A stretch of 64,000 nucleotides of DNA from Nipponacmea schrenckii (GCA_030562195.1 CM060202.1:2418001-2482000), one strand, 5' to 3'; positions 1-24,604 are shown, counted from the first letter of the stretch. Made by a program: numbers and translations. The notes: a model not told the origin generated them from the letters alone.

Positions 1-1049
1 CCGTAAATCAGTATTTAACACGACCAGTTTCAAATTGTAGGTATGAGAATTGAGCAAAAGGTATAAGCTAAAGACGCTGACCATGCAAATTTTACTCATT
101 GTACATACATTATATAATCTTGTTGTCTATATTCATCACCATGCAGGGTCATTCCGGTCTGACTTTTAAAACACCTTTCGTATAAATAAGTAACGAGCTT
201 ACATCATATTCTTATATTAGATGGAAAACGAAATTGAGTTACTAGTATTCAAAATTCCCAAGGATTCAGTATTTCCATGTATATGTTCTAGCTGGATATA
301 GATTTGTTGGCTAATTCGCACGAGGCAATAAGTTAATACCTATACATTTATAACAAATTACACCACAATTTTCAGGGAATAGAGGAAATAAATATCTTAT
401 TGAATTAGATAGGTCAGCTGTCACCAAGAACCTCAAGTCAATAGTGATGGAATTTAAAATAGACCCGGGTAATAATTGTATGATGGACGTCATATTCATA
501 AGGGGAATGATTAAGATTTTGAATTTAAAGTAACTTTAGTAAACTCTTTGGTACCTCGAATGAAAAAAATATATCTTTTTGGCAATCTTCGCTCGGATTG
601 GTAAAACTCCATTCATTTCATTTCATTCCATTCAATTGGTTCAAACAAGCCACGTGATTATTGGCAAAATTTCATCCAGTACGCATTGTAGGCCTACTGT
701 CCGTCTTCATTAATCCACAAAGATTCTACAGAATGGTGGACGCAAATGAAACTCTTGATGATGGTACCATCGAATGTAGTATTTAATACATGTAGGTGGA
801 AATGGTCATGACATTTTAGATCAGAATAGAAAAATAACCAGGAGATCCAGACCCTTAATTCAATTTCTCAATAGAGTATTTGTTCCACCCTAGGCCAGTG
901 TGGGAGAATCAATACATAGTACTTCTAAGTATCATCATAAATATATATACAGATACTAGTTTCTTTATCTCTTTCACTGCAAATTAAATTATCCAATACT
1001 CAAAAGTGCCAGTCGGATTGCTGAAAATTTGAGTTAAAATGTGTGAAAA
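1..1049. other. Stretch without a recognisable gene
   Basis: AT-rich sequence with no ORF over about 62 codons and no exon I can support. Around 605-640 there is a degenerate CATTC/CATTT pentamer run like the tail of the SINEs seen later in the window. Otherwise I see nothing. Confidence 0.6.
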
Positions 1050-1123
1050 TTTGTTAGTTAACATTATAGAGACTAAAGTTTTCATATGATTTGAATGAAA
1101 TTTAGTGTGATTATTTATATTAA

Positions 1124-1720
1124 AGGGATACTGCTTCTTAGAATGAACATAAAATTTAAACATTTTAAACTTGGCAAATAAAAGCATACATTCATTAGTA
1201 AATGGTTCACTGTCATTTAGGCACACATTTTTTAAGCACGCCTCATTTAGTCACAGTACTTTAGGCACACATTATTTAGGCACATGGTCAGATAAGCACA
1301 ATATGTCATTTAGACACAGTGTTATTTAGGCAATTTAGGTACACTTTCAATTTGGCACATACTCAAATTTGCACACTAAAAATCGGCACACAGTCATTTA
1401 GGCACAGTCATTTAGGCACGCCTTCAATTAGGCACATATTCATTTAGGCACATATTCATATTGTGTCTATATAAGTGTGCCTAAATGACTCAGTAAATAT
1501 GCCTGTAAATAACGTAAAAATATAAATAAATATAAAAAAAACTTATTATCCATAAAGATGCATTTCATTATTATAAAACGCTTAATACAAAATGACTTAG
1601 TTTTCGGAGTTTTCCAGACTCTAAGGGATTCTGTTACTTTATGACTCTAGAAAGTTCACTGATGGATGTACAGTATAATCATATTGACCATTCTTGTTCA
1701 TGCTAAGACGCTGTATCCCT
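1124..1720. mobile_element. TTAA-flanked MITE (piggyBac-like), 597 bp
   Basis: The element is bounded by TTAA at 1120-1123 and 1721-1724. The inverted ends read AGGGATACTGCTTCTTAGAA on the left and, reverse-complemented, AGGGATACAGCGTCTTAGCA on the right. There is no transposase ORF. TTAA target duplication is typical of piggyBac-type transposition, so this is probably a non-autonomous piggyBac-like MITE. A related, partly degraded copy ends at TTAA 57331-57334. Confidence 0.7.
1205..1465. repeat. Degenerate TCATTTAGGCACA minisatellite
   Basis: Roughly 13-19-bp units containing (T)CATTTAGGCACA are repeated about a dozen times inside the MITE. One inverted unit (GTGCCTAAATGACT) follows near 1480. 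It is non-coding. Confidence 0.8.
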
Positions 1721-1912
1721 TTAATAATTTCTTTACTACGTAATTCGAGGATTTTTCGATGAACGGTTTTTAATTAAGGAAATAATATGTAAGTAATATG
1801 TACAAGTAAGAGTTTGGGTACGATTAGACACATATTGATGACAGCCCTTGATATAATGAACATTTGGTTTGTACATCGTGGTCGTATCTTGCTAGGCAAC
1901 CACTTGTTGTGT

Positions 1913-4900
1913 TATTTAAGCAATAAACGGTCACCCTATGGCGGTTATGGTCGTATATCAGGACAAAGGTTGGATGGAAAATTGAATGAATGCGCGTTAG
2001 CGTTTATTGCTTATATTTACATTTTCAAAACCACGACAAATTCTACTCTTTGCGTGAAAATTTCATATTACCCGCCTTTGTCGCTGGAGTTGATCTTGTT
2101 GATGGAATAGCCATTTTCTTTTCGTCAGAATATAGTTCGCGGGGGAAAGCTCTCAAAATGTAAGAAAAAACAATGTTTATCTCAATTTTATGTTTAATCT
2201 TTATAAATCAATTTATTTATCAATCAATATAAAACATTTTGGTATGAATTCCAACTTTAATGATGAAAAGCAACAAAATCATGAAATTTAATGAACGCGG
2301 ATACAATTGAACAACGGAGAGGTGATTCGGCTACACCTGACCGGATGTAAACAAGTAGGAAAGTTGAGAAAATGAAAGAAACTATAAAGACCAATCTAGA
2401 AGAAGGCCCGCTCCATATGTTGATAGGTTACCACAGTTTACACTCAATTCAGTTAATTTTCAGTAAAAGTATAGTATTTTGAAACTTGATATTGAACAAT
2501 CCATAAACCTGCACTTTTAGGCTCTCAAACTGAAGCGAGTAACTAGGTCAAATGGGTCTACGGCTATGGCCAGTACACTCAGACCTAATTCGATTGAGTT
2601 CTATCGCATTTTGCCATTTATTTTTGTATGAGACTTGGAGTATTAGATTGGCTTTGGGTTAGGCTAATGGAAACTTTATTACATATTAGAATTCAACATG
2701 AAAATTGGAATTTTACGTTCAAGCGTGAAGATGATCGACGTTAATAGCGCGACGGCCATGTTTATTTACATTGGTTACCGTGTATTACTACGCTCAATGT
2801 TTTGGTGATGAGGCAATGGCAGTTATTGTCTCATAAACGCCACACGTATTAACATTAGTCCAATGGAGAAAAAAAATAGCTAATGTAAATATATTACAAT
2901 ATATATATTATATAGTGTTTTTTTTTTATATTGTATGAAATAACAAGTGTAGCCTAAAACTATTTTTTATATAATAATACTGCAGACATATATAAAATCA
3001 AATCAAATCAAACCGTTTTATGGGAGTCTTAAGTTGAATCTGTCTGTTGTTATTTAAAATATCAAGGTATCGAAATAGAATTTGTTGGAAATATTCTGAT
3101 TCCTCTGTTTCCAAGAATATGATGGCAAGATGCCAAGGGGAATTTTAAAGAATCACATGTTCTCGGGAAATTTGAAATGCTTAGTATAAAAACCAATTTA
3201 CATTGCATTTACGTCCCATTCTGTGAAAGAGTAGACCTATTACGATAGTTACAAGTAGGATAATTTTCAAAAGACTTAATCCTCAATTATGTCTGGTAAA
3301 GAAGAGATAAACTATTCCACATATCTTAAGGTAAGGATTTTGGATGATTATCATAATTATAAAATTTCTTTTAATAAGGAAGTAAGTCTCCATAGAGTCC
3401 AGAATCAAGTTATGAAGAGCTATAAAAACGACGTTAATACGTAATACGACTGCTACATTAATAGATTTTGGGTGTTGATCCATTTGAGAAACTTGTCTAC
3501 AGTTATCATGTTTACAAATAGTTCTCCTGTATAGAAAGTGAGAAAACTCGACTACTCGCCCACAAGAAAGCGAGCAAAAAGTCTAGGCAATGGGCAAGGG
3601 AAAAGGTCGAATTGTTTGGACTTATATGGGTTTGGTCCCTTACCCAAGAAAATTTTATGTGGGCCCTGTGAGGGGTCCTCCTTGGCACTCAAGCTTAAGT
3701 TGTGAACCAAAATATTATTTACATAATGAATAATAAAGGTACCTAATGGTTTAATGAAGACGTGTAACGTCATGCAGTATGCAATGAGAGCAAATTTCGA
3801 ACTGTCTAGTGATCTATAACGTGCACATCCTGTAGCACACGGGGCCTCGGTAAATTGTCCCATCAGAACGATGCTGCTTTTTCTTTAACATTACCCACGG
3901 CCTGCAGCACTGACAAGGAAAAGCGGAAAAAAAATCAGAAAGTTCATCTCGACCATGAAAGTCGAGCGGGAAGCTCGACTAGCAGACGACACTATTGCCG
4001 TGTATGTTATATAATCTGCTGTCTAGTTTTAACTAGATGAATCATTATATTCACTGTTACTCTATTCACTGTCTTAGATCATTCCCTGAAAATTGAAAAT
4101 TGATCAGTGGATCATTCTCCGAGAAATTGCAAAATTATCCCTGGAGAAAACTGTCTTGTATGATTGTATGATATGTAGACCCACCTTCACTTCATCTTCT
4201 TAGACCAAGACATCATAAGACACTTCAATGACATAATCTTTTTTTTCTTGTATTATCTCATTTTCTTCTGTAAATTGAAATATAAATTCAGAAACGCAAA
4301 CGAGTTATGCCTTGGTGTTGATAAAATTCTTGGGGCAATGATTGAAGAATACTAAAAGTTCATCAATCGGATGGTGTTTCGAAATTATTGCAAACAATTT
4401 CCGACTGATACCTTATTGATTTATCAGTCGTAGAAATACAGATGTAACGTCACCCTTGGATATTTCCACACCATTCTCTAACTTATTGTTTAGGGCATTA
4501 TGCCAAGAGTATATTTTTTTTTCAAAACATGCGGAAAATGTGCTATAGTTTAGTTTATGTATGGTCCTCAAGCAGTCCAATGCGCTGTACATGTATTGTG
4601 CCAACAGGTAGAGGCATCAGCCTTCTTTTTGAAGATAATCACCATTCAAAGAGTATATATGCAAAAAATGCAAATGCAAAAAAAAGAAGAAATTATAGAA
4701 CAAAACAATTAGAGAAGTAAAAAGCGAAACTATAGCCGGGTTGGTCTTTGATTCCCTAGCAATTTCAATATTTTTTTTACAGAGAAGCTAAAATTAGAAG
4801 TTGATTTTCATTTTAGGTTTGTGTATTATGTATACGTATATCAAATTTGATCGATTTTGGTTTTAAAAATTGTTGTTTATGGATCGCAAGCGAGGAAATA

Positions 4901-4975
4901 TGACCATAATATACACGCACGTCAACAGATGTGGGCATATAGTAGTGTTTAATCTTGATACTGTGCTATTTTCAG
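1913..4975. other. Long stretch upstream of the first supported TDO exon; no gene called
   Basis: Contains poly-T and poly-A tracts, an AATCA/AATCAAA run near 2996-3012, and only short non-conserved ORFs. The missing N-terminal exon(s) of the TDO-like gene should lie here or further left, but none is convincing. An 18-base match (ATTGTCCCATCAGAACGA, 3853-3870) recurs inverted near 53840. Confidence 0.5.
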
Positions 4976-17325
<12,350 letters not shown>

Positions 17326-18190
17326 TTAAAATTGGTACATATCAAGACCCTTTTCCTGTATTTACTATTAATGAATATGTATATAAAGAGCTTAGCTTTT
17401 TGCCAACAAAACCAAACTATTTTTTTTTTATGTATTTTCACGAAGTATGTTAGAGGTTTTTGGTAAGCTAGAATAGAATTTGTTGACATAACCTTTCTAG
17501 TTTTTAATGGTATTTATTTAAATTGTATTAAATGTTTACGTATCGTGGAAACTATTTGGAATTATTTGCATCATTCCGATTTTCTTCTGTCTTCTGTGGT
17601 TCCTGAAATTCCATTAAAAAAAAAGTTTTTATGATTTGACAATTGCACACGCTTCCTATATTAAGTGGCCCTTTGCGATAGTGACGTAATAACGTATTTA
17701 TTAAACAGTTGATTTACAAAAGCACGAAAGTCTAATTGGAAACTGAAAATGTGTCCTCGATATACGTGAAAAATTTAATAAACACTTATTGTGACATTGT
17801 TTTTGTTATCTATATAATATTTTCAATCCTTTTGTTACCTTAGTGGGTTATTGTTAATGTTAACTGTTGAATCTCAATTTCCATTTGAATCAATTTGACT
17901 TTAACTTTGTGCATTAGGAAGAATACATTACACCCATTACAATGGATTTTTATTATAAATCAAGGAAAATTATTTGCAATTATTTAGTACATATTGCTTA
18001 TTTGAAATATCTATTTGATTTTTTAAAGTATTTATATTTTTCTATTTATTCCACTTTTTATTAGATTTACTTTTTAAGTTTAGTTTAGTTTAAACTTCTA
18101 TTATTTATAAACTTCTTGTGTTATAATTTATATGTCTACAGTATTTGTTTACTTTATCAACATTAAATGAACGAATCTTTGTTTCATTTT
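17326..18190. other. Intergenic, TDO 3' side
   Basis: AT-rich sequence after the TDO stop. TAATTAAA at 17322 is not a canonical polyadenylation signal, and I cannot place the transcript end. Nothing else is recognised. Confidence 0.5.
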
Positions 18191-18194
18191 TTAC

Positions 18195-18340
18195 GTCAAA
18201 TGGAATATGGACGTTCGTGCGTTCGTCGGTCCATCGGCCCGTGTGTTAACATTTCTTGTGAACCTATTCTATAGAGACTACATTTTTTTATCTGATTTAA
18301 ATGAATCATTATATTGATAAGATCTTGTTCTTGAACGGGT
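18195..18340 (+). repeat. Family B head fragment
   Basis: CGTTCGTCGGTCCATCGGCC corresponds to the GTCC head. CTATAGAGACTAC and ATATTGATAAGATCTTG are the start of one unit. It is cut at about 18340 by the antisense tRNA-like SINE. Confidence 0.55.
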
Positions 18341-18423
18341 TTCGAACCAGCGATCTCAGAATCCGGCACCTAATCGCCAGCAATACATGTTAACCGTCTA
18401 GACCACTCGGCCAACGGACCCTC
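18341..18423 (-). repeat. tRNA-derived SINE head
   Basis: On the minus strand, TTGGCCGAGTGGTCTAGACG is a good Pol III A-box region of Leu/Ser-tRNA type, and GCTGGTTCGAAACCCG carries a B-box. The acceptor arms do not pair and the T-stem is poor, so this is a tRNA relic rather than a functional gene. It is inserted in the family B fragment. Confidence 0.7.
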
Positions 18424-18526
18424 CACAAAAATGGAAGGCAGCAGACCGGTAGACTTTACTGCGAACATGCATTACCCCTCTGATAATCAGTAACGAAACA
18501 GCTCTCAAGGCTGATTACATGAGATG

Positions 18527-18735
18527 ATTTAATGTCATTTAGAAAGTGGTGTTGCAACTATATTTTCGTTATTTGGATAACACTTTCTTGGTATAGCACA
18601 GACTCTGAGATCGCTGGTTCGAAAACCCGTTCGGATCTTAGCCATTTTTCAGCACTAGAATCTGTGCTATACCAAGAAGTGTTATCCCAATAACGAGAAT
18701 ATAGTTGCAACACCACTTTCTAAATGACATTAAAT
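18527..18735. repeat. Long foldback hairpin with tRNA B-box loop
   Basis: The left arm 18527-18602 and right arm 18661-18735 are about 75 bp each and are reverse complements with only a few mismatches. Each arm includes GTGGTGTTGCAACTATATT. The 58-bp loop contains GATCGCTGGTTCGAAAACCC, the same B-box segment as the SINE 200 bp upstream but in the opposite orientation. There is no ORF. It could be a foldback transposon or an inverted SINE pair. Confidence 0.85.
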
Positions 18736-19076
18736 GATTTTATATACCAATGTCAATTTTCGACGACAAATATTGAATTTAACATTAGTGTTAGGGTGTA
18801 TTGAGACGATTTTCAATGAAAGCACTGGCCTAGGTAACAGAAGAATAGACAAGCTTATTAATTGTTAGTGCGATGACTCACTACATACTACCAATTATAC
18901 GATTTGGACTTGGTGGAATCAGCTATTTTGGACTTTGCGGTAACAAAATATATTTCAATACTAATGATAGAGAGATACTTTTAATTACATAAAAAAAGCG
19001 ATATTACCAATAATTGACACTGTCGCCAGTTAATCGAAACTCCGATTGACTCATAATTATCATTGATTGATATTAT

Positions 19077-21797
19077 TTAGGCAATCGGGTAGGCAGTTGC
19101 AAGTTGTAAACCTGCTTTATGTCCTATATCATACGTCTGAATTGAAACAGCTGAGCCATTTAACGTGAAGGAACATCTCTGTCCTGTATGTACCAGTGCA
19201 CAAACAGAATATACTGCTATGTCGAATTCTGGCGATACACCAATGAAGAACGAACCTAGACCTTTCCATATACCGCTCCATCTAAACTGGCTACCGAATG
19301 TCCTCGGCTGAAAAATATTTCAAATTTCTGTTTCTTACATGTTCCAAAACTAATTATTCAATTTTAATCCATTTGAGTAAAAGTCATATACACAAATGAC
19401 TATCAAAAATCTGCGAGGTATTGGCAGAATTAGAATTCTAATGAAAATCTACAAAGTGAAACTGACCTCTCCTTGTGAAACCCAGCCCGTATAATCTAAT
19501 CGACCGGGTTTTTCTTCCAGATAGAACTGAATCCAGTTGTGAAAGCCACCAACTGACGAAGACTTCAATTCTCCAACCAAAATATGCTCAAAACCAGAAC
19601 TATCTAGAATATGTTGGTTCTTGCTCGATCTTGGATAGAGATTAAACCACATTTCTGTAAGTGTATCTCTCCATTGAGCATCGTTGTGTGGAACATAACC
19701 TAATAATTGAAAGCACATTAATCAATTGTTAGAAGCCAGAGAAATATAATGAAACAATACCACGCTTTTAATTTGTAAACTGTGGTTGTACTTTCTAAAT
19801 TCAGCCTACCACTATAGCTAAAGGAAAGGGCCAGAAGACTCATTTGCACGTTTTTCTAGATTTTTGTATTAAGCTTAAAAATGCAATAGGACTTTATATG
19901 TTAATTATCTGACGCCAAGCAATTGAATTTAAATGTCAATATATGCACTTGCCATTTGTATGTAGAAATGTGTAAGCTTTTTGCATCACTGATGTTTCCA
20001 ATATGGCATCTAAGAAAGCGTTTATCTCTTCCCATTCTGTTGGGAGTAAACTGTCCTGCTGTCCAACATTAATATTATAATTGTCAAGCAACTTTATGAA
20101 TGTGGCGTAAGTTGGCAGAGCAAACATAGCTTCATTAACACTTTGAAATAATCTGTAAACATAATACATGTAATATAAAAAAGTAACTGACGATGTCATA
20201 ATTAAATTTATGATTAAGTGGGTTCCTTTATATTGCTCTTAATTATTATGTTTTATGTATTTCTATAGGACGTTGGCCTACATGCAGACGCGGTGAAATG
20301 AAATGGAATTTCAAATCCTACTTTCCTGGCCCTCTCGCATTGATTGTGCATTAATGGGAACTTTGAGCCAAAAACTTTAGAATTATGTAAGGTTATACCT
20401 TTGGCTTGCTTGATCTACTCTGTTGGAGTCGGTCACCTTGGTTTGAATATTAAGAGTATATTCACTTTCGGGATATCTATTGACGTCACTGGTCCATAAG
20501 TCTTCCATTATAGCATCTAAATCTCCAGATCCTGTACCTACAGAAAAAGCATTATCTTATTTCAAAGCTTCCCTACACTCATGGTTTGCAGAAAAGACGT
20601 TGCATTGCAAGTTGGCTAAAAATTTCAGAGATGTGAATGTAAGATTTCCTTTACTTTTCTAACAACTCAAATTTCGTTATTTTCGAATCAGCGCAGCACA
20701 GAAAAAAACGACGAAAAATTCCAAGATTTCAAATTATTGTATATTAGACCAGTAGACAATCTGTTTAGATATGTAATTTCCCATATAAGAGCGGCAATAT
20801 GCGTAATTTATGTTTGATGTACTTACCACCACCACACAGAGAATCATAATCGTTGCAGCAATCATTAAACTGATTACATTGCGAGTTACATTGGCATGGT
20901 TTACTGCTATCTAAATTACTTCCACATCGTCCAGCACAAGAACTATCTGACTGTCCAACTATAATACAATCAACAACATATTACACGTTTCATACATTAG
21001 ACATAGCAATTGGCCGTTTTACTTTGATGACGATAGCATCAAGACAAAGATGCCACAATTTCAAAAAAAAAAAAAAAAAAATAACGAAAAAAAAAAACCC
21101 CCAATAATACCCATCTTAGAAACTAAATGGGATTTGTAGTTTGTCGAAACAAAAACTAACTTTCGAACCTTAATCCCAAGCAGTATAGATGCTTAGATAG
21201 CTTAAACCCCATTTTTTTTTTATGAAAACGTCAGTAGTAACAGTAAATGGAATAGAGTACTTACGGCAAACAGCGTTATAATCTGAACAACAATCTCCAA
21301 AATTTACACAAGCAGAATTACATTGACATGGCAGAGAATGATCGACTGGATCGTTGCAGCGGTCAACGCAAGAGGTAGACCCTACAAGATTAAATTTCAT
21401 ACATTAATAAGAAATATTATAAATCTACAATTACTAGGAGGTATTTTCTAAATTGGTCAACTGGAAGAACAGGTCTCTTCTTTCTGTTTTAAGTTCTTAA
21501 AAATTGCATGGGTGTTTAGCGAGGTTAGGTGCAATAATAACGTAATTAAAAAAAAAAACAAAAATGACCCGAACCGCAAAATGAAAATTGAGATCTAAAA
21601 CAAAATAATGGTGAAACATTTATAGCAGCCAATTTATAAGACACTACGTCCTCAAATTTAAATGTAAAAAATATATATTTTATGACTTTAGAAACTTTTT
21701 TTCACAAAATCATAGGTTGTAAACACAAAGACCTAATACGATACTTACCCAATGCGAATCCAACCACAGTAAAGATTATTAAGCACTTCGTAATCAT
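19077..21797 (-). CDS. Secreted EndoU (XendoU/PP11-type) endoribonuclease with two SMB domains
   Basis: Members of this family are metal-dependent, uridylate-specific RNases. Exons, 5' to 3' on the minus strand: 21797-21749, 21381-21265, 20958-20827, 20537-20399, 20152-19953, 19699-19467, 19307-19077. Together they encode 366 residues. Exon 1 starts at an ATG and encodes MITKCLIIFTVVGFALG, a signal peptide. Exons 2 and 3 each encode one somatomedin B module with eight cysteines (e.g. CQCNSACVNFGDCCSDY) and are flanked by phase-1 introns, as for shuffled modules. The catalytic domain starts near DLDAIMEDLWTSDVNR, carries SSGFEHILVGE and GFHNWIQFYLEEK (both catalytic His), and a Lys in GIWKGLGSFFIGVSPEF. 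The intron after exon 5 uses a GC donor (GCAAGT, 19952-19947). The frame is intact. The product is probably secreted and disulphide-bonded. Regulation is not visible. Confidence 0.95.
21056..21100. repeat. Poly-A/AACG tract in an EndoU intron
   Basis: An interrupted A-run at 21062-21099 (A18 and A9 blocks). Likely a microsatellite or retroelement tail. Confidence 0.7.
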
Positions 21798-22945
21798 TTT
21801 ACCACGAAATTATTTTATTCTCTGCTTCGTTAAAATCTGTACGATTATTTTATATAGCGTAATATTCCGATATCATATACAACAACAATAAATTATTCCA
21901 AATTTTAAGTGCCTTATTGGGATTAAATCTGTCAAGTGTATTGATATCGAAATTGACAATAAATTAGTTCAAATAAAAGTGCCTCTTTTGTATTATGTAG
22001 TGAAATTTATAACTATTCAAAGTAACGTATACATTCTTGTGATTGAACATACGTGTTATGAATATTGTATGGTATGTACTAAGCCATCCGTTTGTTTGCC
22101 ATGTACATTATGCGAAATGTCAACGAAAAATCACCACTGTTTGAAGAGACGGTAATAATGTTGATGCTAAATCTAAATCAGAATGCTCTTCCTCGCCTCG
22201 CGTGTATCCAGATCATTCTCGGTCTAATTTCCTTTGTAGAAGAGCAGGATAAGGCAAGCTGGGTGAAAAACAAGAATAAGGCAAATGTTGGATGTAAAAA
22301 GGTTCTTGTTGAAAATCAGGACAAGGCCTTGATTAAATCATCTATCATGAGTATTTCTTTTGGACAAAGTTGTATAGGGGCTAGATAAGCTAGGAAAGAC
22401 CATTGCAAAGGATAGGCAGATAAAACGAATCTTAGAAATCTAAGATGTTATTCTTGTCTTTCTGTAAATTTTCAGCAAGTGATAATACTCCCATGTCATA
22501 CTCCCGTTATTCATTGACCGTGTTATCCAATATTTTAATCATATTCAGTATTCCTCCATGTTTGTTTGTTTTGGGTTTGTAGATGCTGTTAGCCGTATCT
22601 TTCAAACTTTAAATCCAAATCAACAATTGTCTTACTTATAGTTATTTTGACTCTTAACAATCTTGTTTCATTGGGATTCGAATGTTTAAATTGATTTAAT
22701 AGTTTTTTTACCCTTTACACACATGTACACCATATATTATTTCAACAACGATTCTATTTTGACTTGAACTTGACTGAATTTGAAAATCAAATTGTAAATG
22801 TCATCAATTAAAGCTGGATGAAGCCTTCCTCCTAAAAAGATAAAAGATAAAAAGATAAAAGAATGAAGTTGGGTTGGACAGCCTTTGGTTGCATTTGAAT
22901 ATGAATATGAATAGTTGAATATTTTGATGTCTGTGCATCGCATGC
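21798..22945. other. Upstream flank of EndoU; no gene called
   Basis: The EndoU promoter should lie just right of 21797; TATATAAAATAATCG on the minus strand (21856-21842) is a possible TATA-like stretch about 50 bp upstream of the ATG. The plus frame 22092-22388 (98 codons, containing a loose AATCAGGACAAGGC-type repetition) has no recognised domain. Confidence 0.4.
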
Positions 22946-23335
22946 AAGTGTGTTTATGTGGTGTGGGAGCACTGTTGTGGATGTTTCTTTGATACAATCT
23001 TTCCGGCGTATTGTAGATGGCGGCTTTTGATGTATGTGGGCTGCTTTGTTTTCTTGTTGTTGTGTGGGATGAATACTAGCCTGTACAGTTTTTATTTTGT
23101 GCTCATGTACTTTTATCGTAGTAACATAATTTGTTCATTTAATACACATAGGGCCTATACTGTTTTTAATTCTTTATCGAAATATTTGTGTATATATTGT
23201 TTTGCCTTTTTTTTTATTCATTTTTTATACCCATGGGCTAAATGTTGGAAAGGAAAATGTTCTTGTGTTTTGGACCAACTTTTGACCCATGTTAAATAAC
23301 GATGTTATGATTATTTATTATCAAGAAGAATACGT
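22946..23335 (+). mobile_element. LINE 3' end
   Basis: Ends GGGCTAAATGTTGGAAAGG ... GGACCAACTTTTGACCCATG, then GTTAAATAACGATG and a TTATTATCA tail. It matches the layout of 52700-52862 (GGGCTGAATGTTAGACAGG ... TATTATCAT). The pair marks the 3'UTR of a non-LTR retrotransposon family. Long open frames over it are not coding. Confidence 0.6.
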
Positions 23336-23639
23336 AATGGAAGATCTATATTGTTTATCCAGTGAACTAGTTTTAATACAGATTGTATTTATGACTGACA
23401 TCCCTCCTTGATAATTCATACAAGATCAAATATACTCTTCTTTCTTAAGTTTGTTTTATTGATATCAAAGAAATATAGTCTACGAATTTTAGGTTAGTGG
23501 TTTAATTAACTTTCTTGTATGGGAGGGGGGGGGATTACCAAAATTTACAGGCCTTAATGGAACAATTACATCAATGAAAAAGTGTAAAAGGGGATCTTGA
23601 TCAGCTGAGTTGTTTTCTCAGTGTTATTATTAATTTTAT

Positions 23640-23700
23640 CTAGAATTCTATTTTTTTTTTTTTTTTATTCATTTATTATTTTTTTTTTTATTAAATGGTC
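23640..23700. repeat. Poly-T rich tract
   Basis: T-runs of 18 and 10 separated by ATTCATTTATTA. Low complexity. Confidence 0.8.
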
Positions 23701-23727
23701 ATCCAAGATAACATACGATTAGATACG

Positions 23728-23845
23728 GGCTTGTCTTTCTTTAATTCGATGCTTTTGAAAAGTACGTCAATTATTCTTCGTGTCTTCCATATATTTTTTT
23801 TCACAATTCTTACATGATATTAAATATATTACATGTAAGAAACCA
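23728..23845 (-). mobile_element. Penelope-like element fragment (nuclease region)
   Basis: GGGCTTGTCTTTCTTTAATT and TTACATGATATTAAATATAT match the GIY-YIG region of the 5984-6457 copy (GGCTTGTCTTTTTTTAATTT; TTACATGAAATTAAGTATAT) in the same orientation. It is heavily decayed. Confidence 0.55.
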
Positions 23846-24404
23846 ACGCGTCTGATTTAGTCTTGAAGTGAAGTTACTTGAAAAAGAGTTGATAAGTATC
23901 CGTATTTTATACGCTCATATGGAAAGTTTACCTACATTACGATCGTTCTGTCCAATAATTTTGTAGGCGTGATAGAAATTACGAATTTTATCCCATCTTG
24001 ATCAAATTCGATTGGTAACAATCGGAAATACAGTTATTGTTCTTAACTTAAATGATCACCCAGGAAGAAGAGGTTTAGTATATATATTTCGGGGAAGAGA
24101 TTGATAGGTTTTTATTGCGAAGTACGGTTTGAAAATATGATAGAGGCAACTATAAAATAATCCCATCTTTCCTTACTTGGTATACCTCCACTTGATTAAA
24201 AGGTATGCAAAATTTGCTCTGTCATCATCATTGAGACTACATTATTTATAGAATTTTGATACGTTTTGAAATACGTGTATGTTATGTTTATGGGAACTTG
24301 TCCGTGTTTAAATTTGATGATAATCTGTTTTAGTTATTGCCTTGAAATATATTTAAGATGATGAGAAAATACAATTTCAAATCACTTAAGACTCTTGCAT
24401 GAAA

Positions 24405-24567
24405 TTTTGTGAATGCGAATGGACGGACCTTCTCAGAAGCATTTACAGGACAATATAATATAACAATATTATCATCATAAGTGTACAGAGACGGCATATT
24501 GATTTAGAAAAGTACAGCATTAGGTGGACTACACAATTTTTTTTCATGGCTCAATGTTATGGAAGCC
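24405..24567 (+). repeat. Duplicated segment, copy 1
   Basis: TGTGAATGCGAATGGACGGA through TTTTTCATGGCTCAATG is about 90% identical by eye to 34205-34360. The same order of downstream parts (SINE, then family A) follows both. Confidence 0.8.
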
Positions 24568-24604
24568 GGCTGAGTCCATTCAATTTCTCGTGTTCTCGCC
24601 TTTG

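Larger units (their letters stand above)
1050..1912 (+). repeat. Pearl-like family B element, split by a MITE
   Basis: A family B repeat unit (TAGAGACTAAAGTTTTCAT and following) begins near 1065. It is interrupted at 1120 by a TTAA-bounded MITE and resumes at 1721 with GATTTTTCGATGAACGG. The family's 3' signature CTTGCTAGGCAACCACTTGT ends at about 1910. The same signature closes the family B copies near 9397 and 11290. This is the oldest layer here, because the MITE sits inside it. Confidence 0.6.

Noticed and set aside
1205..1465. CRISPR-like array
   Set aside because: Units are short, degenerate and without unique spacers, and the genome is eukaryotic.
3552..4040. Overlapping ORFs of 103 (minus) and 61 (plus) codons
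   Set aside because: No domain, no splice context, non-ATG start for the plus one; likely chance.
4879..4920. ATG frame (MDRKRGNMTIIYTH) as the missing first TDO exon
   Set aside because: Phase would fit, but the intron would be only 55 nt with a poor donor (GTCAAC), unlike the gene's other introns.
18341..18423. Functional tRNA gene
   Set aside because: A and B boxes are good but acceptor and T stems do not pair; fits a SINE head.
22092..22388. 98-codon ORF upstream of EndoU
   Set aside because: No recognised domain; loose internal repetition and no conserved features.
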